DNA of 6,595 nt from an uncultured Phycisphaerales bacterium (GCA_937871415.1 CALMQD010000368.1:1-6595); one strand, 5' to 3'; shown: positions 1-6,467, counted from the stretch's first letter. Numbers and translations: made by a program. The notes: a model not told the origin generated them from the letters alone.

Positions 1-534
1 CCCGCCGAGCTCAACCGCACGCTCGCCACGCTCCGCGACCGCTTCGCGGCGACGGCGGAGAAGACGACGGCGGCGCTCACGATGCTGGCGGACCATCTCC
101 AGCGGACCCCCTCGTCGGTGGAGGTGGTCGACGCGCTGCGGCGCGAACTGATCCCGTGGGCCGAGTACACCAGCATCGCCGATCTGCTCGGCGCGTGCCG
201 CCAGTGGTTCGACAAGACGGGGCGCGAGATCACGCTGGAGTACATCCTGCTCGGCGGGGTGAACGATCGCCCGAGCCACGCGCACGAACTGGCGGGCTTG
301 GCCCGGACACTGCGGGCCAACGTGAACCTCATCCGCTACAACGAGGTCTCGGGGATCGCTTTCGCACGCCCCAAGGACGCCGACGTGCTGGCGTTCCAGC
401 AGATCCTGCGGGGCGCGGGCGTGAACACCCACATCCGCGCCAGCCGGGGGCGGGACATCGCCGCCGCGTGCGGGCAGCTGCGCCACGAGAAGTCGGGCCA
501 GGCGTCCGCGATCCCGAAGGCGGCATCGGTTTGA
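1..534 (+). CDS. rlmN: Dual-specificity 23S rRNA/tRNA adenine-C2 methyltransferase RlmN, 3' part (5' end outside window)
   Basis: The C-terminal part resembles RlmN, the cytoplasmic radical-SAM enzyme that methylates C2 of A2503 in 23S rRNA and A37 in some tRNAs. From about nt 130 to the stop the protein carries RlmN landmarks. These are DALRRELIPW, the LEYILLGGVND segment, VNLIRYNE (the Asn at nt 340-342 matches the conserved SAM-binding-region Asn), GVNTHIRASRGRDI, and AACGQL, whose Cys codon at nt 469-471 corresponds to the methyl-carrying catalytic Cys near the C-terminus of the family. The CxxxCxxC cluster motif would lie upstream and is not visible. The frame is open to base 1, so the start is not in the window; an internal ATG at 82 is unlikely to be the true start. 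Oddly, the part encoded by nt 1-129 is helical and Ala/Thr/Leu-rich and does not resemble the LAxSLHAP region that normally precedes this point. Its codons are nevertheless strongly GC3-biased in the same frame. No terminator is visible after the stop. Confidence 0.85.
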   Translation, partial: PAELNRTLATLRDRFAATAEKTTAALTMLADHLQRTPSSVEVVDALRRELIPWAEYTSIADLLGACRQWFDKTGREITLEYILLGGVNDRPSHAHELAGLARTLRANVNLIRYNEVSGIAFARPKDADVLAFQQILRGAGVNTHIRASRGRDIAAACGQLRHEKSGQASAIPKAASV

Positions 535-557
535 CCTCCCGTCTCCCTTTCAAGCAC

Positions 558-563
558 TAGAAT
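558..563 (+). promoter_or_regulatory. Possible -10 element (TAGAAT) for the thiolase gene
   Basis: TAGAAT differs by one base from the sigma-70 consensus TATAAT and sits 83 bases before the thiolase start, in the only gap available for a promoter. A TTGACC lies upstream at 531-536, overlapping the rlmN stop, but the 21-base spacing is too long for a standard -35/-10 pair. Only the -10 resemblance is seen; promoter function is inferred. Confidence 0.3.
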
Positions 564-645
564 CGGGTCTGCCACGCTCCCACGCCCGCCCGGGCCGGGG
601 ACGGGGTCGCGTTCTTCGTCACGAATCACGCCTCGGGAGTTCCCC

Positions 646-1827
646 ATGTCCAGTCAGCCCGTCATCGTCTCCGCCAAGCGCACGCCCATCGGCAAGTTCT
701 TCGGCGGCCTGAGCAAGGTGCCCTCGCCCGTCCTGGGTTCGTACGCGATCAAGGCGGTGCTGGACGAGGTTCCCGCGGCCAAGGACCATGTCGACGAGGT
801 GCTCATGGGGTGCGTGCTCCAGGCGGGCGTGGGACAGAACCCCGCGCGCCAGGCGGCGCTCAAGGCCGGTCTGCCGAACACGATGTCGTGCATGACCATC
901 AACAAGGTCTGCGGCTCGGGGCTCGAGGCCGTCATGCGGGCGGCGGCGGCGATCAAGGCCGGCGACGCGTCGTGCGTCATCGCCGGCGGCATGGAGAACA
1001 TGACCGCGGCGCCGCACTTTGCCCGAGTGCGCGAGGGCGTCAAGTACGGTCCGGCGACGATGGAAGACCACATGGCCTACGACGGCCTGCGGTGCGCGTT
1101 CGAGAACTGCATGATGGGCGACAGCGCGGACTTCATCGCGCAGAAGTTCGGCATCACGCGTCAGGACCAGGACCGTTTCGCGGCCCAGAGCCATCAGCGG
1201 GCCGCCGAGGCCGCCAAGAGCGGCTTCTTCAAGAGCGAGATCGTGGCGCTCACCGGCGAGCAGTGCATGGACAAGAAGTCACCGGGTGTGAGCGCCGATG
1301 AAGGCGTCCGCGCCGATTCGACCGCGGACGGCCTGGCCAAACTGCGCCCGGCCTTCAGCCCGACGGGCACGGTGACCGCCGGCAACGCGTCGCAGATCTC
1401 CGACGGGGCCGCGGCGGTGTGCGTGATGAGCCACTCGAAGGCCGAGTCGCTCGGGATCAAGCCGATCGCCAAGATCGTGGCGTACCACACCTCGGGCATC
1501 GCGCCCAAGGAGATCTTCGCGGCCCCGATCGAGGGCGTGCGGGGCGTGCTCAAGAAGGCCGGCCTGTCCGTCAAGGACATCGACCTCTTCGAGATCAACG
1601 AGGCGTTCGCGGCCCAGGTCCTCTGCAACGTCAAGGAACTCGGGATCGACGAGAAGAGACTGAACATCTGCGGCGGCGGCGTGGCGATCGGCCACCCCAT
1701 CGGCGCATCGGGCGCCCGCGTGCTGACGACCCTCATCCACCAGCTCCGCCGCACCGGCGGCAAGCGCGGCGTCGCGGGCCTGTGCCTGGGTGGCGGCAAC
1801 AGCGTGGCGATGGTGGTCGAGGTCTGA
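646..1827 (+). CDS. Thiolase, acetyl-CoA C-acetyltransferase type (AtoB/PhaA/ACAT-like)
   Basis: A complete 393-residue thiolase, the usual length for the soluble tetrameric family. It would condense two acetyl-CoA to acetoacetyl-CoA or run the reverse thiolytic reaction. Catalytic landmarks are in place: the nucleophile Cys89 in NKVCGSGLEA, NEAFAA at 318-323, GHP at 349-351 with catalytic His350, and the acid/base Cys380 in CLGGGNS. GGMENMTAAPH (114-124) and the overall pattern fit biosynthetic, short-chain enzymes better than long-chain beta-oxidation FadA, but substrate range cannot be read from sequence. The ATG is preceded by GGGAG at 635-639 with six bases between, which supports this start. 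One oddity: where biosynthetic thiolases usually have His-Met-Gly in the CoA-binding loop, this protein has Met-Met-Gly (156-158). The gene stands alone, with its own 5' gap and a strong terminator, so it is probably monocistronic. No pathway partner, such as a 3-hydroxyacyl-CoA dehydrogenase or PHA synthase, is in the window. Confidence 0.95.
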   Translation: MSSQPVIVSAKRTPIGKFFGGLSKVPSPVLGSYAIKAVLDEVPAAKDHVDEVLMGCVLQAGVGQNPARQAALKAGLPNTMSCMTINKVCGSGLEAVMRAAAAIKAGDASCVIAGGMENMTAAPHFARVREGVKYGPATMEDHMAYDGLRCAFENCMMGDSADFIAQKFGITRQDQDRFAAQSHQRAAEAAKSGFFKSEIVALTGEQCMDKKSPGVSADEGVRADSTADGLAKLRPAFSPTGTVTAGNASQISDGAAAVCVMSHSKAESLGIKPIAKIVAYHTSGIAPKEIFAAPIEGVRGVLKKAGLSVKDIDLFEINEAFAAQVLCNVKELGIDEKRLNICGGGVAIGHPIGASGARVLTTLIHQLRRTGGKRGVAGLCLGGGNSVAMVVEV

Positions 1828-1883
1828 GCGTTCGATCCCCGCGGCGTGCAGCAGACCTGCGGAGAATTCAAGGGCAGGCGCGA

Positions 1884-1910
1884 GAGCGTGACTTGGTCAC
1901 GCTCTTTTTT
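1884..1910 (+). terminator. Rho-independent terminator of the thiolase gene
   Basis: A perfect 9-bp stem (GAGCGTGAC at 1884-1892 and GTCACGCTC at 1896-1904) with a 3-base TTG loop is followed directly by six T residues (1905-1910). It lies 56 bases after the thiolase stop. The T-tract is on the + strand only. Read from the other side the stem has no T-run after it, so it should not stop transcripts arriving from the permease gene, whose stop codon begins at the next base (1911). Confidence 0.92.
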
Positions 1911-3323
1911 CTAGGCCGCCCGGACCCACGACAGCAGCGTCCGGAGGTTCGGCGGCTTGCCGTACATGAGCACGCCGATCCGGAAGATCTTGCTCGCGGC
2001 CCACGCGGCGACGAAGACCGACACGATCCCGATGGCCATCGAGACGGGGATCTGCCAGAAGGGTACCGGCTCGCTGCCCGCGATGCGCAGCACCATCACG
2101 AACGGGCTGACGGGCGGGACGAACGAGCAGACCTGCGCGAAGACGCTGTTGGGGTTGCGCAGGATCGGCATCCACAGAACCATCGGGATGATCAGCACGA
2201 GCATGACGGGCGTCATGAGCGTCTGCGCCTCGCGGAGCTCGGAGACCGCCGAGCCGATCGCCGACATCATGCACGCGATGAGGAAGAACGCGATCACGAA
2301 GTAGACCGCGAAGTACAGGATGTTCATCGGGTCGATGTTCTGGTCGAGGGCGAAGTAGATGAGCGCCGCGATGCCCGCGCCGCCGTACACCCCCAGCATG
2401 AGCAGGCCCACGCCCATCTGGCCCAGGATCTTGCCGACCATGATCTGCATCGGCGACGCGGCGGAGAGGAGCACCTCCATCACGCGGGACGACTTCTCCT
2501 CGATCGTGCTGCTCAGCAGCGACTGACCGGAGGTAAAGACGCTCATCCAGAGCAGGAACATGAAGGCCGCCGGGATGAACATCTTGGCGGCGTCGTTGCT
2601 CTTGCGTTCGCCCTGGTCGGTGACGGTGATGCTGTTGGAGCGCACGGGGCGGGTGAGCTGGCGGACCACCGACTGGTCCATGCCGGCGTTGCGCAGGCGG
2701 GCGTTGGTGATCGCCCGCTCGACCGCGTTTTCGACCTGGTTCTTGACCTCGATGTCGAGCGTCGGGGCCACGAACATGTCGAAGGGCTGGAACTCGGGCG
2801 CGGCGCCTGCATCGGTGGGCTTCGGGGCCGCCGCGAGGTCGACCGCCCCCTTGGGGATCACCACCAGGGCCAGACGCGGGTTCGTGCCCTGGATCTCGTC
2901 GCGCCGCCGCGAGGTGGAGATCCGGGACTTCTCGTCGTCGACCCCGGCGCCGGCGTCGAGTTTCTCGAGGGTGAGTTGCGAGTCGGTCCGCAGGGCCTGC
3001 TCGACCGCCATGTTCATGGGTCCGGGCCGGGTCTGGGGCGCCAACTGCTTGGCGACCTTCTGGCTTTCCTCGATCTTCTCCCGGGCCGCCTCGTTGAACT
3101 TCTCCGGTGTGAACTCGGCATCGATGAGCGGGCCGACCAGCCCGCTCTGGTCGATGAGGGCGACGCGCCCCTCCGTCCGGGGCGGCTTCTGGTTCATCAG
3201 GAGGGGCATGAGCGCGATCACGCCCCCCATGATGACGGGCGGGATGAGGATCCCCAGCAGGAACGCCTTGGTGAGCACCGTGGCGAGAAACTCGCGGATC
3301 GCGACCTGCATCAGCTTGTTCAC
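1911..3323 (-). CDS. ABC-2 type transporter permease, NatB-like exporter subunit
   Basis: A 470-residue membrane subunit of an ABC exporter, of the ABC-2/NatB family. The layout is typical: one N-terminal membrane helix (about 20-43), a long soluble loop on the outer face (about 45-245), then a bundle of helices at roughly 248-270, 300-326, 335-358, 370-388, 395-413 and 423-445. The segment IEEKSSRVMEVLLSA (274-288), followed by SPMQIMVGKILG, is the conserved cytoplasmic coupling stretch of this family, which contacts the ATPase. The start is GTG (3323-3321), overlapping the ATPase stop as GTGA, and is preceded by a strong Shine-Dalgarno sequence. Translation is therefore probably coupled to the ATPase, which is its partner. 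Family members export Na+ or small molecules, but the substrate here is unknown. A gldA/gldF-type or antibiotic-export role cannot be excluded from sequence alone. No terminator is visible downstream on this strand. Confidence 0.9.
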   Translation of the reverse strand: MNKLMQVAIREFLATVLTKAFLLGILIPPVIMGGVIALMPLLMNQKPPRTEGRVALIDQSGLVGPLIDAEFTPEKFNEAAREKIEESQKVAKQLAPQTRPGPMNMAVEQALRTDSQLTLEKLDAGAGVDDEKSRISTSRRRDEIQGTNPRLALVVIPKGAVDLAAAPKPTDAGAAPEFQPFDMFVAPTLDIEVKNQVENAVERAITNARLRNAGMDQSVVRQLTRPVRSNSITVTDQGERKSNDAAKMFIPAAFMFLLWMSVFTSGQSLLSSTIEEKSSRVMEVLLSAASPMQIMVGKILGQMGVGLLMLGVYGGAGIAALIYFALDQNIDPMNILYFAVYFVIAFFLIACMMSAIGSAVSELREAQTLMTPVMLVLIIPMVLWMPILRNPNSVFAQVCSFVPPVSPFVMVLRIAGSEPVPFWQIPVSMAIGIVSVFVAAWAASKIFRIGVLMYGKPPNLRTLLSWVRAA

Positions 3324-4360
3324 GACTCACCTCCCATGCGCGAACCGGAGTGCGACAGGGCGCCGTTGGCGCTGAGGCTCGCGAGCTCGGCGTCGGAGAG
3401 TTCCCGCCCGCCGGCCTGCACGATCGCGATGAAGACCTCTTCGAGCGTCGTCTGCTTGAGCTCGATGCGACGGACGCCGCCGAGCGGGTCCATCGCCCGC
3501 ATGATCTCGGTCATGACGCCCTTGGGCGGCGTGTCGAGGCCCACGTGGAAGTCGCTGCCGGAGTGGACGACGCGGTGCACGCCGGGGAGCGTCTGCAGCG
3601 CGTGGACCGCCCGTGCGTGCACGGGGTTCTCCGGCTTGAGCAGCAGGTGGTCGAGGGGCTCGACGACGACGGTGCGAGGGTCGAATCGCCGTCGGATGTC
3701 CGAGATCGTGGAGTCCAGCACCTTCACGCCGCGGTCGATCATGAAGATGCGGTCGCAGAGCTGCTCGGCCTCGTACATCGCGTGCGTCGAGAAGATGATC
3801 GTGCGGCCCTGGCCGTGCTGCTCCTGGATCAACTGACGCATCAGGATCCGGTTGAGCGGGTCGAGCCCCGAGAAGACCTCGTCGAGGATGATCAGGTCGG
3901 GCTCGTGGATGATCGCGGCCACGAACTGCACCTTCTGCTGCATGCCCTTGGACAGCTCCTCGCACTTCTTCTTGGCGCTGTCCTTGAGTCCGACGCGGTC
4001 GAGCCAGAGCAGGGCGCGCCGGCGGGCGTCGCCGGCGTCGACGCCCTTGAGCCGGGCGATGTACGTCAGGAACGCGAGCACGCGCATCTTGCGGTACAGC
4101 CCGCGTTCCTCCGGCAGATAGCCGATCCGGTCCTTCGAGTCCAGGGCGGAGGGCTTGTCGAGCACCGAGATCTCGCCCCTGTCCGGGAAGATGATCGACA
4201 TGATCATCCGGATCGTGGTGGTCTTGCCCGCGCCGTTCGGACCGATGAACCCGCAGAGCGAGCCCATCGGGATTTCCAGATCGAGGTCTCGCACGGCGAC
4301 TTTGGGGCCGAAGGTCTTGGTGACGCCTCGGATGCGGATGGCGGCGGCCGGGGGTTGCAT
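3320..4360 (-). CDS. ABC transporter ATP-binding protein, NatA-like (COG4152-type)
   Basis: A 346-residue ATPase subunit that drives the adjacent permease. All nucleotide-binding motifs are visible: Walker A GPNGAGKTT (40-48), the Q-loop region, signature LSKGMQQKVQ (136-145), Walker B LIILDE (156-161) followed by the D-loop SGLDP, and the switch His193 in STHAM. The Q-loop has YLPEERGLY (81-89) in place of a plain Gln, which is characteristic of the uncharacterised COG4152 group of NatA-like ATPases. After the ATPase core, residues ~215-312 form the C-terminal accessory region (DUF4162-like), ending in TTLEEVFIAIV; a short polar tail follows. The ATG at 4360-4358 puts the first beta-strand (IRIRGVTKTFG) at residue 8, as expected. 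There is no Shine-Dalgarno sequence before it, and a TACACT motif ends eight bases upstream, so the message may be leaderless. The gene overlaps the permease start by four bases, so the two form one operon. The transported substrate is unknown. Confidence 0.95.
   Translation of the reverse strand: MQPPAAAIRIRGVTKTFGPKVAVRDLDLEIPMGSLCGFIGPNGAGKTTTIRMIMSIIFPDRGEISVLDKPSALDSKDRIGYLPEERGLYRKMRVLAFLTYIARLKGVDAGDARRRALLWLDRVGLKDSAKKKCEELSKGMQQKVQFVAAIIHEPDLIILDEVFSGLDPLNRILMRQLIQEQHGQGRTIIFSTHAMYEAEQLCDRIFMIDRGVKVLDSTISDIRRRFDPRTVVVEPLDHLLLKPENPVHARAVHALQTLPGVHRVVHSGSDFHVGLDTPPKGVMTEIMRAMDPLGGVRRIELKQTTLEEVFIAIVQAGGRELSDAELASLSANGALSHSGSRMGGES
3330..3335 (-). promoter_or_regulatory. Shine-Dalgarno sequence that fixes the permease GTG start
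   Basis: On the - strand this reads GGGAGG, six bases before the GTG at 3323-3321. It lies inside the last codons of the ATPase gene. It supports GTG, rather than a downstream ATG, as the permease start, and reinitiation by ribosomes finishing the ATPase. Confidence 0.75.
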
Positions 4361-4368
4361 AGGCGGGG

Positions 4369-4374
4369 AGTGTA
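4369..4374 (-). promoter_or_regulatory. Possible -10 element (TACACT) giving a leaderless ATPase message
   Basis: On the - strand TACACT resembles a -10 hexamer and ends eight bases before the ATPase ATG, so transcription would begin at or next to the start codon. The intervening bases are CCCCGCCT, with no ribosome-binding site. No good -35 is visible 17-18 bases upstream. This is inference from position and resemblance only. Confidence 0.3.
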
Positions 4375-4448
4375 TGGGTTTGGGGCCTCGCAGAGCGCGC
4401 CCCGGTCATTCCGGATCGGCGGTTCCCGATTTCGACAGAGAAGCCCCC

Positions 4449-4491
4449 AAAAGACCGCCGGATCGGGCGCACAAAGTGCCCGATCCGGCGG
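4449..4491 (-). terminator. Rho-independent terminator of the PRC-barrel gene
   Basis: A perfect 14-bp inverted repeat pairs 4455-4468 (CCGCCGGATCGGGC on the + strand) with 4478-4491 across a 9-base loop; an alternative pairing gives a 3-base AAA loop. On the - strand the stem is followed by TCTTTTGGGGGC, a short T-run. It lies 59 bases beyond the stop of the secreted protein gene and before the ABC operon, so it should separate the two transcripts. There is no T-run on the + strand side. Confidence 0.8.
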
Positions 4492-4550
4492 GTGAGCGGC
4501 AAGGTACAACGACGAGCCATTGCCGCCGCACGGACTGTTCTGGCGTGGCC

Positions 4551-5879
4551 TTACGGCTTCTCGTGCCGCTGGTCCGGGTTGCGGTGCGAGCCGTTCGGGT
4601 CGTTCAAGCCGCTGTCCATCGTGCCCGAGCCGGTGTCGCGCCAGTTGAACGCGGCGGGCTGGATGTCGAAGGAGCGGTACGCGTCGCGGTACCAGTCGGT
4701 GAGCACCTTCGTGTCGCTCGGCGTTTCACGAGCGTTCACAACCATCGTCTTGTCGGCGTCGAGGAGCACTCGATCGGCCCGGATTCCCACCACGACCGGC
4801 CACGGTGCGAGACGGTTCGTATCGCCGATTCCGAGCGTGTTCTGATCGGGGTCGATCGACACGAACGCCACCCTGCCGGTCGTGCACTCAACGATGATGT
4901 CGTCGATCTCGCCGCACTGCTCGCCGCGGCAGTCGACCTTCTTGCCGACGATCTCGTCGGAGAGGATCAGCGCCGTGGCCGTGCGATTGCCCTGGCGATC
5001 GGTCGTGCGGCTGGTGTCGGCCCAGTAGGCGCGCCCGTTGTCGTCGTAGAGGTCGATGCTGCGGGAGTTGACCGACACGCTCCGGGCGACGAGGGTCTGC
5101 CGTCCGTCGCGGTCGATCGAGATGATCCGCATGTCCACCGGCGTGCCGCGGTAGATCTGCACGCTGTTTCCGGCGAGGTACCAGGAGGGCCCGACCGCGA
5201 CGTTGCGGGTGCGCCCGTCGGAGTCGGTGACGGTCACCACCAGTTCCTCCGGCCCCTTGGGCGTGGGCTGGCGGACGATGTTGGTCACGCGCCCGGAGAT
5301 CTTCTCGTCGCGCAGGTTCTTGTCGGTCGGATAGGTCTTGTCCGAAGACCATTCCTTGTAGTACTGATTGGAAAGCGTGCGGGACAGGGCGGATTCGGGG
5401 TGGCCGCGCCCGCTCCATGCTTGCTTGTCGAACTCCGGCCAGGCCTTGATCGCGTCCGGCGTGGAGTTGAGCAGGACGTGCTTGTCCATCTGGTCCCAGC
5501 CGAAGGCGGAGTAGGGAGCGACGACGTACTTGCCGCCCATCCCCAGGATCGTGCCGGTCTCGAGCACGACGTAGGCGATCTGACCCGAGCCGCGCTCGAT
5601 GATCAGGTCGTTGACCGTGCCGAGTTTCTCGTCGCCGGTGTTGTAGACCTCCTTGCCCTTCATGGAGTCTCCGGGCACGAACACCAGGCGGTGACTCCCG
5701 CTCTGGGCGTCCCGGTGGGATGAGGCGGGGTCCTTCTCCGCGGTGCGGTCGCGCTGCGACGGGTCCGTGTCGTTGCGCCCGGATGTGCGGTTCTGCGCCA
5801 GCGCCGACGAACCGGCCGCCATGAAGACGGTCAGGCTCATCGCGGCCATTCTCCTGCCAATCAGACGATTCGTGGACAT
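4551..5879 (-). CDS. Secreted protein with two PRC-barrel-like domains
   Basis: A 442-residue exported protein. Residues 1-28 form a signal peptide (Arg-rich start, hydrophobic core around 12-23, likely cleavage after ALA at 26-28). A polar, charged linker follows to about 65. A first PRC-barrel-like domain covers about 67-130 (SMKGKEVYN, GTVNDLIIERGSGQIAYVVL, APYSAFGW). A middle beta-rich region (about 193-275) has the look of a small OB-like or single-strand-barrel domain, with ELVVTVTDSDGRTRNVAVGPSWYL. A second PRC-like domain covers about 303-375 (SDEIVGKKVDCRGEQCGEIDDIIVE, ending APWPVVVG). The C-terminal tail is polar and probably disordered. PRC-barrel domains are found in photosynthetic reaction-centre subunit H, RimM and many stress-related envelope proteins; here the location must be periplasmic or extracellular. 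Cys317, Cys322 and Cys332 cluster in the second domain. The ATG at 5879-5877 has AGGAG six bases upstream (5886-5890). Binding partner and role are unknown. The gene appears monocistronic, with its own terminator. Confidence 0.85.
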   Translation of the reverse strand: MSTNRLIGRRMAAMSLTVFMAAGSSALAQNRTSGRNDTDPSQRDRTAEKDPASSHRDAQSGSHRLVFVPGDSMKGKEVYNTGDEKLGTVNDLIIERGSGQIAYVVLETGTILGMGGKYVVAPYSAFGWDQMDKHVLLNSTPDAIKAWPEFDKQAWSGRGHPESALSRTLSNQYYKEWSSDKTYPTDKNLRDEKISGRVTNIVRQPTPKGPEELVVTVTDSDGRTRNVAVGPSWYLAGNSVQIYRGTPVDMRIISIDRDGRQTLVARSVSVNSRSIDLYDDNGRAYWADTSRTTDRQGNRTATALILSDEIVGKKVDCRGEQCGEIDDIIVECTTGRVAFVSIDPDQNTLGIGDTNRLAPWPVVVGIRADRVLLDADKTMVVNARETPSDTKVLTDWYRDAYRSFDIQPAAFNWRDTGSGTMDSGLNDPNGSHRNPDQRHEKP

Positions 5880-5890
5880 GGGTTGCTCCT

Positions 5891-6119
5891 GAGAGTGTCT
5901 TGCCTGTGTGGTGCTGAAGCGGGTGCGAGATCACAAGCCGGCCGTGTGTCGCACCAGCGACGATGCTGTGTTGGAGACTGAGTGTTCAAGGCAGATCTCG
6001 GCTGAAACCGTTGTGAATGCCGGGTCATCACTCGCGCGAGCGGTCCCGCCGAAGGGCATGAACGAGTTGAGCGAGTGACGGGCGGCGACGCGTTCCGCCG
6101 CCGGTTGTTTCGAAGGCGG
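5891..6119. other. Intergenic region between the small gene and the PRC-barrel gene
   Basis: I see no convincing gene here. On the - strand it should hold the promoter of the PRC-barrel gene. A TTGAAC is present at about 5984-5989, but no matching -10 lies at the usual distance, so no promoter is called. It contains a stem-loop at 6081-6102, a 10-bp palindrome CTCGCGCGAG at 6031-6040, and an 8-bp inverted repeat TCACTCGC (6028-6035) / GCGAGTGA (6071-6078) separated by 35 bases. Confidence 0.5.
6081..6102 (-). other. GC-rich stem-loop just after the small gene
   Basis: A 7-bp stem (GGCGGCG at 6081-6087 with CGCCGCC at 6096-6102) and an 8-base loop begin 17 bases beyond the stop of the small - strand gene. 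No T-run follows on the - strand, so it is not a canonical intrinsic terminator. It could protect the 3' end of the message or simply reflect high GC. Confidence 0.3.
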
Positions 6120-6371
6120 TCATCGCTGTTCCGAGGTGTCTTCGGGCCCCTCCATCGGAGTGAGGATGCCGAGGCGTACCAGAAACGCCATCGCTTCCAC
6201 CCACTCGTCGACCGTGAACGCGTCGTGCGGCGGACGCGCGCCGTGGCCGTTCCACAGCGAGATGCGCCTTTCTCCCGGAGTCTCACGTGCTTCGGCGCGA
6301 AGCAGTTCGTCCGCCGCCTCGATCAGCCGGAGAGAGGCCGCTTGAGGATCGGATGGTCTGTTGTTGGACAT
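6120..6371 (-). CDS. Small hypothetical protein, 83 residues, family not recognised
   Basis: I do not recognise this protein. It is predicted cytosolic: no signal peptide or membrane segment. Two amphipathic helical stretches are likely, about 9-30 (PQAASLRLIEAADELLRAEA) and 53-69 (TVDEWVEAMAFLVRLGI), joined by a Gly/Pro/His-rich loop (40-50). It is rich in Glu and Asp. Codons after the first dozen show the same GC bias as neighbouring genes, which supports coding; the first codons are less biased. I chose the ATG at 6371-6369 because GGAG (6378-6381) lies six bases upstream. The reading frame stays open to 6587, but the extension is low-complexity and Arg/Ser-rich and is probably not translated. 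A second in-frame ATG at 6383 would add four residues but has no ribosome-binding site. The gene precedes the PRC-barrel gene by 240 bases on the same strand, so co-transcription is possible but unproven. Confidence 0.6.
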   Translation of the reverse strand: MSNNRPSDPQAASLRLIEAADELLRAEARETPGERRISLWNGHGARPPHDAFTVDEWVEAMAFLVRLGILTPMEGPEDTSEQR

Positions 6372-6383
6372 GGAGATCTCCAT
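6370..6383. repeat. Perfect 14-bp palindrome covering the start site of the small gene
   Basis: ATGGAGATCTCCAT equals its own reverse complement. On the - strand it contains both the Shine-Dalgarno GGAG (6378-6381) and the ATG start (6371-6369). It could be a protein-binding operator, or could block initiation through RNA self-pairing or dimerisation. The sequence is directly seen; the function is inferred. Confidence 0.5.
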
Positions 6384-6467
6384 ATTTTCAGGGGCGGCGC
6401 GCCCCGTGCGAGAAAGAGACCAACAATGCACTGGACGTGACACTGCGATCGCCTGATCGAGAACGCG

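Noticed and set aside
531..563. TTGACC ... TAGAAT as a full sigma-70 promoter
   Set aside because: The spacing is 21 bases, outside the usual 16-19, so only the -10 is kept as a weak candidate.
1419..3836. An 805-codon open frame on the + strand, opposite the permease and ATPase genes
   Set aside because: It is rich in Arg, Asp, His and Gly repeats typical of the antisense of GC3-biased genes, has no recognisable domain, and overlaps the thiolase and two certain ABC genes.
4155..5723. A 522-codon open frame on the + strand opposite the PRC-barrel gene
   Set aside because: It is a shadow of the - strand gene, rich in Val, Asp, Arg and Ala, with no start signal or family motif. The opposite strand has a signal peptide, domains, ribosome-binding site and terminator.
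5861..6286. A 141-codon - strand open frame overlapping the small gene and the PRC-gene start
   Set aside because: It is Arg/Ser/Thr-rich in an off frame, with no ribosome-binding site, and runs through the intergenic region into the start of the PRC-barrel gene.
6391..6405. GGGGCG-GCG-CGCCCC hairpin just upstream of the small gene
   Set aside because: Six-bp GC hairpins are common in such GC-rich DNA and there is no T-run on either side. It could sit in a 5' UTR but I cannot assign a role.
6445..6452. GCGATCGC octamer resembling the cyanobacterial HIP1 repeat
   Set aside because: I noted only this copy, and nothing else in the window suggests a cyanobacterium.
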